The notes under the pieces: model-generated
Databases searched by the model: none
What the model saw: only the letters and a program-made list of their open reading frames with translations
What the model was told of the DNA's origin: nothing
Shown here: piece by piece, positions 6,943 to 10,097 of the stretch
Layout: each line of letters opens with the position of its first letter
Position numbering within the stretch: the stretch's first letter is position 1
Source of the DNA: Nymphaea colorata
Lineage: Eukaryota; Streptophyta; Magnoliopsida; Nymphaeales; Nymphaeaceae
NCBI RefSeq assembly: GCF_008831285.2
Contig: NC_045140.1
Location: 13,707,536 to 13,717,632, forward strand
Direction: 5' to 3'
Length of the DNA: 10,097 bases
Position numbers and translations under genes: made by a program

Positions 6943-8251
6943 ATTACTATTGTCATTCTAGGATCTAATTCCTTAAAACTCTTTTGGAGTAAATGTTGTG
7001 TGATATCTTCAAGCATTGTCGACTGTAGTTGCTGAAAGTTCTTTGACTCATTTGTGAAATAGCCTATTCATGGGAATATTTACTCTGCAGAAAACAAGTT
7101 CTGTAACAATTCTATTATTCTAATGAACACATTTTTTCTAAGGTTTTAACTATAAAATACTTTTATTAAATTATAGGTCTTTGCCTCAACCTGGCAAATG
7201 TGTTATGGGAATGAGGAAAACCATATTCATAGAGGTTAACAAACCAAGATATTGTAACATCGAGCAGGCATACTGTATTGTTTATGTATTTGTGAATCCC
7301 TCCCTCTAGTGGCAAGGATGAGAAATCCTCTCAGGATTGTATTGCATATGTGCTGCAGCAGTCGGGAGACAAAGTGTGTGGGCTGACTAAAAGCCTTAAA
7401 CTATTATAAGATAATGTGAAAACATTGGATGGCAGTTGTCACTTCATTTCTTGTATGCCTAGCAATGCTTTTAATGATTCATTACTTTGTTCCTGAAGTC
7501 TATCAACACTAATCATCAAATAGCGTTATGCCACATTTGTTTCCATCTCCAAAGCAAGCTTATAAGGACTTCTCCCCCATTAACTCTCTCTCTCCCTCTT
7601 TCTCTCTTGTGCACACACACACAACTCAAGAACATGCATGTTGGGAGGTGGGAGAGTGGATGCCATTTGGGCAGGGGCCACTATTTTTTGTCTGTGTGTC
7701 TGTTTGCATACATGCATGTCTATATTGATCCATTGAAACACTGCCTGTTGTGATAATGTAAGCCACCAAGCGTAGACTTCTGGAGTGTTTCTGCTGAATC
7801 ATAAAGTGCCCCTTTTCCACCAGGAGCACACAAATAACTTAACCCATGAAACATGTGTCAGACTAGTTCTATCAGTACACTTTGCTGGTTAAGTTTCATT
7901 CTGGACAAAGCCAGTTCAGGCATTTGCTCAGCAGCTCAGCTAATGATTATTTAATATTACTAGATATAATGAACTATTATTGATTCACAGAGTTGGCTCT
8001 AATGCCTTGGAATGCAGACATGAGGGTTTTACTTAACCATATGTTAATTTAGTTTCCAAATCCATATGGAACCTGTTTTACCCATTTTGATTGACTTTGA
8101 ATTGAATGCCTTCTGCATATAAATCCTTTGTAGTTCATGTTGACTTTTAGATGTGATTTTTTAACCCATATGCTTTGATAAACTTGACCGGCTTGCATCT
8201 TCTATTCTCCGTCTTATGCAAAAAGTAAACCATAGAATTTATGAATTTTAG
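6943..8251. other. Non-coding stretch, possibly intronic
   Basis: No gene recognised. The sequence is AT-rich with T-rich tracts and several AG sites (for example after AAATTATAG near 7172 and CTCTGCAG near 7088) that resemble splice acceptors, but no adjacent frame has a recognisable domain. Because two plus-strand exons follow at 8252, all or part of this may be intron of the same gene, with the retroelement remnant also inside an intron. That is inference only. Confidence 0.4.
7584..7624. repeat. CT-rich and (CA)n microsatellite
   Basis: CTCTCTCTCTCCCTCTTTCTCTC runs into GTGCACACACACACAAC. A compound simple repeat with no coding meaning; the open frames across it are low complexity. Confidence 0.85.
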
Positions 8252-8391
8252 GCCTCCAAATTGTCTTTTCTTCTTGAGTATGGGCCCAAGCTAAAGGAGG
8301 ATTATATTATGGTGAAACATCTGCCTAAGATTCAGAAGGATGATGTTGTTTATGCCCTCTGTTTGATTGTTACAATAATAAATGGCAAAAG
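8252..8391 (+). CDS. Penultimate exon of unidentified plant gene
   Basis: The exon follows an acceptor (GAATTTTAG) and ends at AAAAG|GTACAG. It is open for its full 140 bases in one frame, while the same frame has a TAG stop exactly at the acceptor, which supports an exon boundary there (phase 0). The peptide has a charged start with EYGPKLKEDYIMVKHLPKIQ, then a hydrophobic VVYALCLIVTIING block. The splice to 8915 is in frame (phase 2). I do not recognise the family. The charged-then-hydrophobic layout could be a membrane-proximal or packed helix. Upstream exons are not identified. Confidence 0.55.
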
Positions 8392-8914
8392 GTACAGATT
8401 TAGGGGTTCTTCTTTTTCCTCCTGGTGCTAATAATTGTGATTTGACGGTACTTTCATCCTTGCTATAAATCTTTGATCTAATTAGAGCACTTTTTATAAA
8501 CTCTCTTTAACTAGCTCCAAGTTTCTGGTCCTCCACAAGTTGCCTTCTTGTATTATACTGCTTCTAGAACAAAAAATGGCTCTTTTCTGTTCCATATGTT
8601 CATATGGCACATGTATGAGCCGTACGACTGATCATCTTTATCATGTTATGCTGTTCCTGGAGTTTGGGAATCAAGTTGATGTAAGAATGGAGAAATATTC
8701 TTGAGGCTAAAAACTTTCCACTTATGCCTTAAATAAATAAGCTTGAGCTGAACTACAAAGCTTATATAGTTCAATGAACATAAGTGCATGATTGTTCTCA
8801 TTGTGAGCTCCAAAACTTCTCCACTCAGTAAAACATACGTGGGTAAGTGTTCTTAGTACTACTGCAGGTCTAGAAGAACTCATAAAAATGACTTTTTCCT
8901 CATTTGTATTGCAG
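8392..8914 (+). other. Inferred intron (523 nt)
   Basis: It starts GTACAG and ends CATTTGTATTGCAG, with a T-rich 3' part. AT-rich and closed in the exon frames, as expected for a plant intron. No other feature seen. Confidence 0.55.
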
Positions 8915-8996
8915 ATTCAACGGATTTGTTCGCCCCTCTTGGTTGCCAAGGGAGGCTTTATACAGAGGAGAAGAAGGGTTCAAACCACTTTCTTAA
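8915..8996 (+). CDS. Last exon of the same unidentified gene
   Basis: After a strong acceptor (TTTGTATTGCAG), the frame set by the previous exon continues as R-FNGFVRPSWLPREALYRGE and then EGFKPLS, to a TAA at 8994-8996. The joined C-terminus is about 73 residues. The composition (WLP, YRGEEGF, no low complexity) looks like a real conserved protein end rather than chance. No family can be named. The element-like sequences upstream and the flank downstream do not share its character. Confidence 0.55.
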
Positions 8997-9540
8997 CTCA
9001 CCTTGAAAGCTCACTTAAGACTTTTGGGACTTGTAAAATGGATTAAATAAGGTTTAATGATCCTAGTTGACAACACCTAGCTCATTTACACGAGCTAGGT
9101 GGGCTGGGCTTGGCATGGTGTACCTTGGTTCAGAACTAGCTGCCCATCTTTGACCAAAATTTTGGATGAAAATGCCCTTGGCAGGGTTTTGCCTTATTTT
9201 GTTCTATTTATTTATTTTTTGATTGAAATTGAGTTTTGTTAGGTTAAAACCTAATTGTTAAGATCTAAATGTTATTGGATTATGACAATTCAATTAAAAT
9301 TTGAAAATTTTATCAAATTTGGTTTATAAAGGGTATTTTTGTCCATAACTTGATTGAAGATGGATTTCAATTGAACCAAACTTTGGTTTGAAATATTGAA
9401 TTTTAATTTGGTATTTGATTTATGCATTTGACAAATCCAAAATGTATATTTTCCTTCCATAAAATCCTAAATTAGGCCATTTGAAAACAGTAGCAATAAA
9501 GGTTGTGACTGCTATGTGTAGAATGAAATATCTTAGAAAG
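8997..9540. other. 3' flank of the unidentified gene
   Basis: Should contain the 3' UTR at its left side. It becomes very AT-rich after about 9190, with stretches such as AAAATTTGAAAATTTTATCAAATTT. Apart from the hairpin at 9074-9101 I see nothing definite. Confidence 0.4.
9074..9101. repeat. Perfect 10-bp hairpin with 8-nt loop
   Basis: CACCTAGCTC, loop ATTTACAC, then GAGCTAGGTG. It lies about 80 bases after the stop codon of the two-exon gene, so it could fold in the 3' UTR. No known RNA class is recognised. Confidence 0.7.
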
Positions 9541-9770
9541 AGTCATTGAAACCCTAAAGGGCCATTTGAAAATAGTAGCAACATGTTACTCTTTCATGTA
9601 TTTACTCCAAAAATTGGGATAGATATATAAAACAATCACACATTTGTCCCAATTTTTAGGCCAACATGAAACAGCAATAAGTATACTTTTATTGTTGCCA
9701 AACATCCTCTAAGGTTAGTTGGCAATGGGAGCGGTAACATATTGTTCCCACTGCTAAATGACTCCTAACA
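9540..9770. repeat. MITE-like fold-back region
   Basis: Inverted matches nest around about 9630: AAAAATTGGGA with TCCCAATTTTT (11 bp), TTTCATG with CATGAAA, AGCAACA with TGTTGCC, and at the outside GAGTCATT with AATGACTC. The arms are imperfect. A 21-bp segment GGCCATTTGAAAA.AGTAGCAA at about 9559-9581 also occurs as a direct copy at about 9476-9497. This pattern fits a small non-autonomous DNA transposon with long inverted repeats, perhaps tandem or nested. Exact ends and target duplications are not resolved. Confidence 0.5.
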
Positions 9771-10063
9771 TGAAGTCCAATTTTAAAAACTACGACTGAA
9801 AGACCATAAAATGTTGTAAACATAATTATCAGTATACTATTAACTGCTGTTAAGTTATAGAGAGAGAGCTAGTGCAGCAACTATTGTAAACGAGAGTGTT
9901 GGTAGATTGCACTTGAAGTACACAGATCTCCATAGGAAAATTGAGTGAGCAGACCTTATATTTTTCAGATATAAGAATATTTAGATCTAAATGCGACACG
10001 TAGTTTCATGTAAGCCGTTGCATTCACATGTATACAATGATATCTAAATGTATACTTATGTGA

Positions 10064-10065
<2 letters not shown>
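9771..10065. other. AT-rich non-coding sequence
   Basis: No gene or RNA recognised. It contains a short GAGAGAGAG run near 9860. Confidence 0.4.

Positions 10066-10097
<32 letters not shown>
10066..10097. repeat. (AT)n microsatellite, runs off the window
   Basis: An uninterrupted AT dinucleotide run of 32 bases to the end of the window. Its true length is unknown. Confidence 0.95.

Noticed and set aside
7172-7235. Possible small exon after AAATTATAG
   Set aside because: A short open frame between plausible splice signals, but no recognisable peptide and no demonstrated frame link to the exon at 8252.
7327-7413. Open stretch with QDCIAYVLQQSGDKV
   Set aside because: Looks somewhat protein-like, but lacks a convincing donor and links to no neighbouring exon, so I do not call it.

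Overview
The window looks like nuclear DNA of a flowering plant. It is AT-rich, carries plant-type GT-AG introns and microsatellites, and is dominated by nested transposable elements. No bacterial-style operon, rRNA, tRNA or CRISPR array is visible. No host species can be named from the sequence alone.

Layout. (1) About 1-1096: non-coding. The right part is probably the 5' LTR of a Ty3/gypsy-type retrotransposon; it ends in TGACA at 1096 and is followed by a primer-binding site resembling the initiator-tRNA-Met site at 1101-1113. (2) 1114-2058 and 5658-6942: the decayed internal region of that retroelement (gag domain, two gag zinc-knuckle motifs, aspartic protease, N-terminal part of reverse transcriptase). 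It has many stops and frameshifts and is cut off inside the RT. RNase H, integrase and a 3' LTR are not present. (3) 2059-5657: a 3599-bp hAT-superfamily DNA transposon inserted in gag. It has a perfect 8-bp target duplication (CTTTGAAG), short terminal inverted repeats (CAWTGTTATC), and subterminal arrays of CGTATCG-type motifs. It carries one minus-strand transposase gene: N-terminal BED zinc finger, DUF659-type catalytic core, hAT C-terminal dimerisation region and acidic tail. The gene has at least four inferred introns/exons but is broken by frameshifts and stops, so this copy is probably non-autonomous. (4) 6943-8251: no gene recognised; a CT/CA microsatellite lies at 7584-7624. (5) 8252-8391 and 8915-8996, plus strand: two exons that join exactly in frame and end in a stop, giving the C-terminal 73 residues or so of an otherwise unseen plant protein that I do not recognise. 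(6) 8997-10097: 3' flank with a perfect 10-bp hairpin, a MITE-like fold-back region near 9540-9770, and a terminal (AT)n tract.

Order of events inferred: the retroelement inserted and began to decay, then the hAT element jumped into its gag. The gag frame is exactly continuous across the target site when one duplication copy is counted. The most useful points are the complete and datable hAT-in-gypsy nest, the helically spaced subterminal motif array, the possible uORF/retained-intron start arrangement of the transposase, and the unidentified two-exon gene end.
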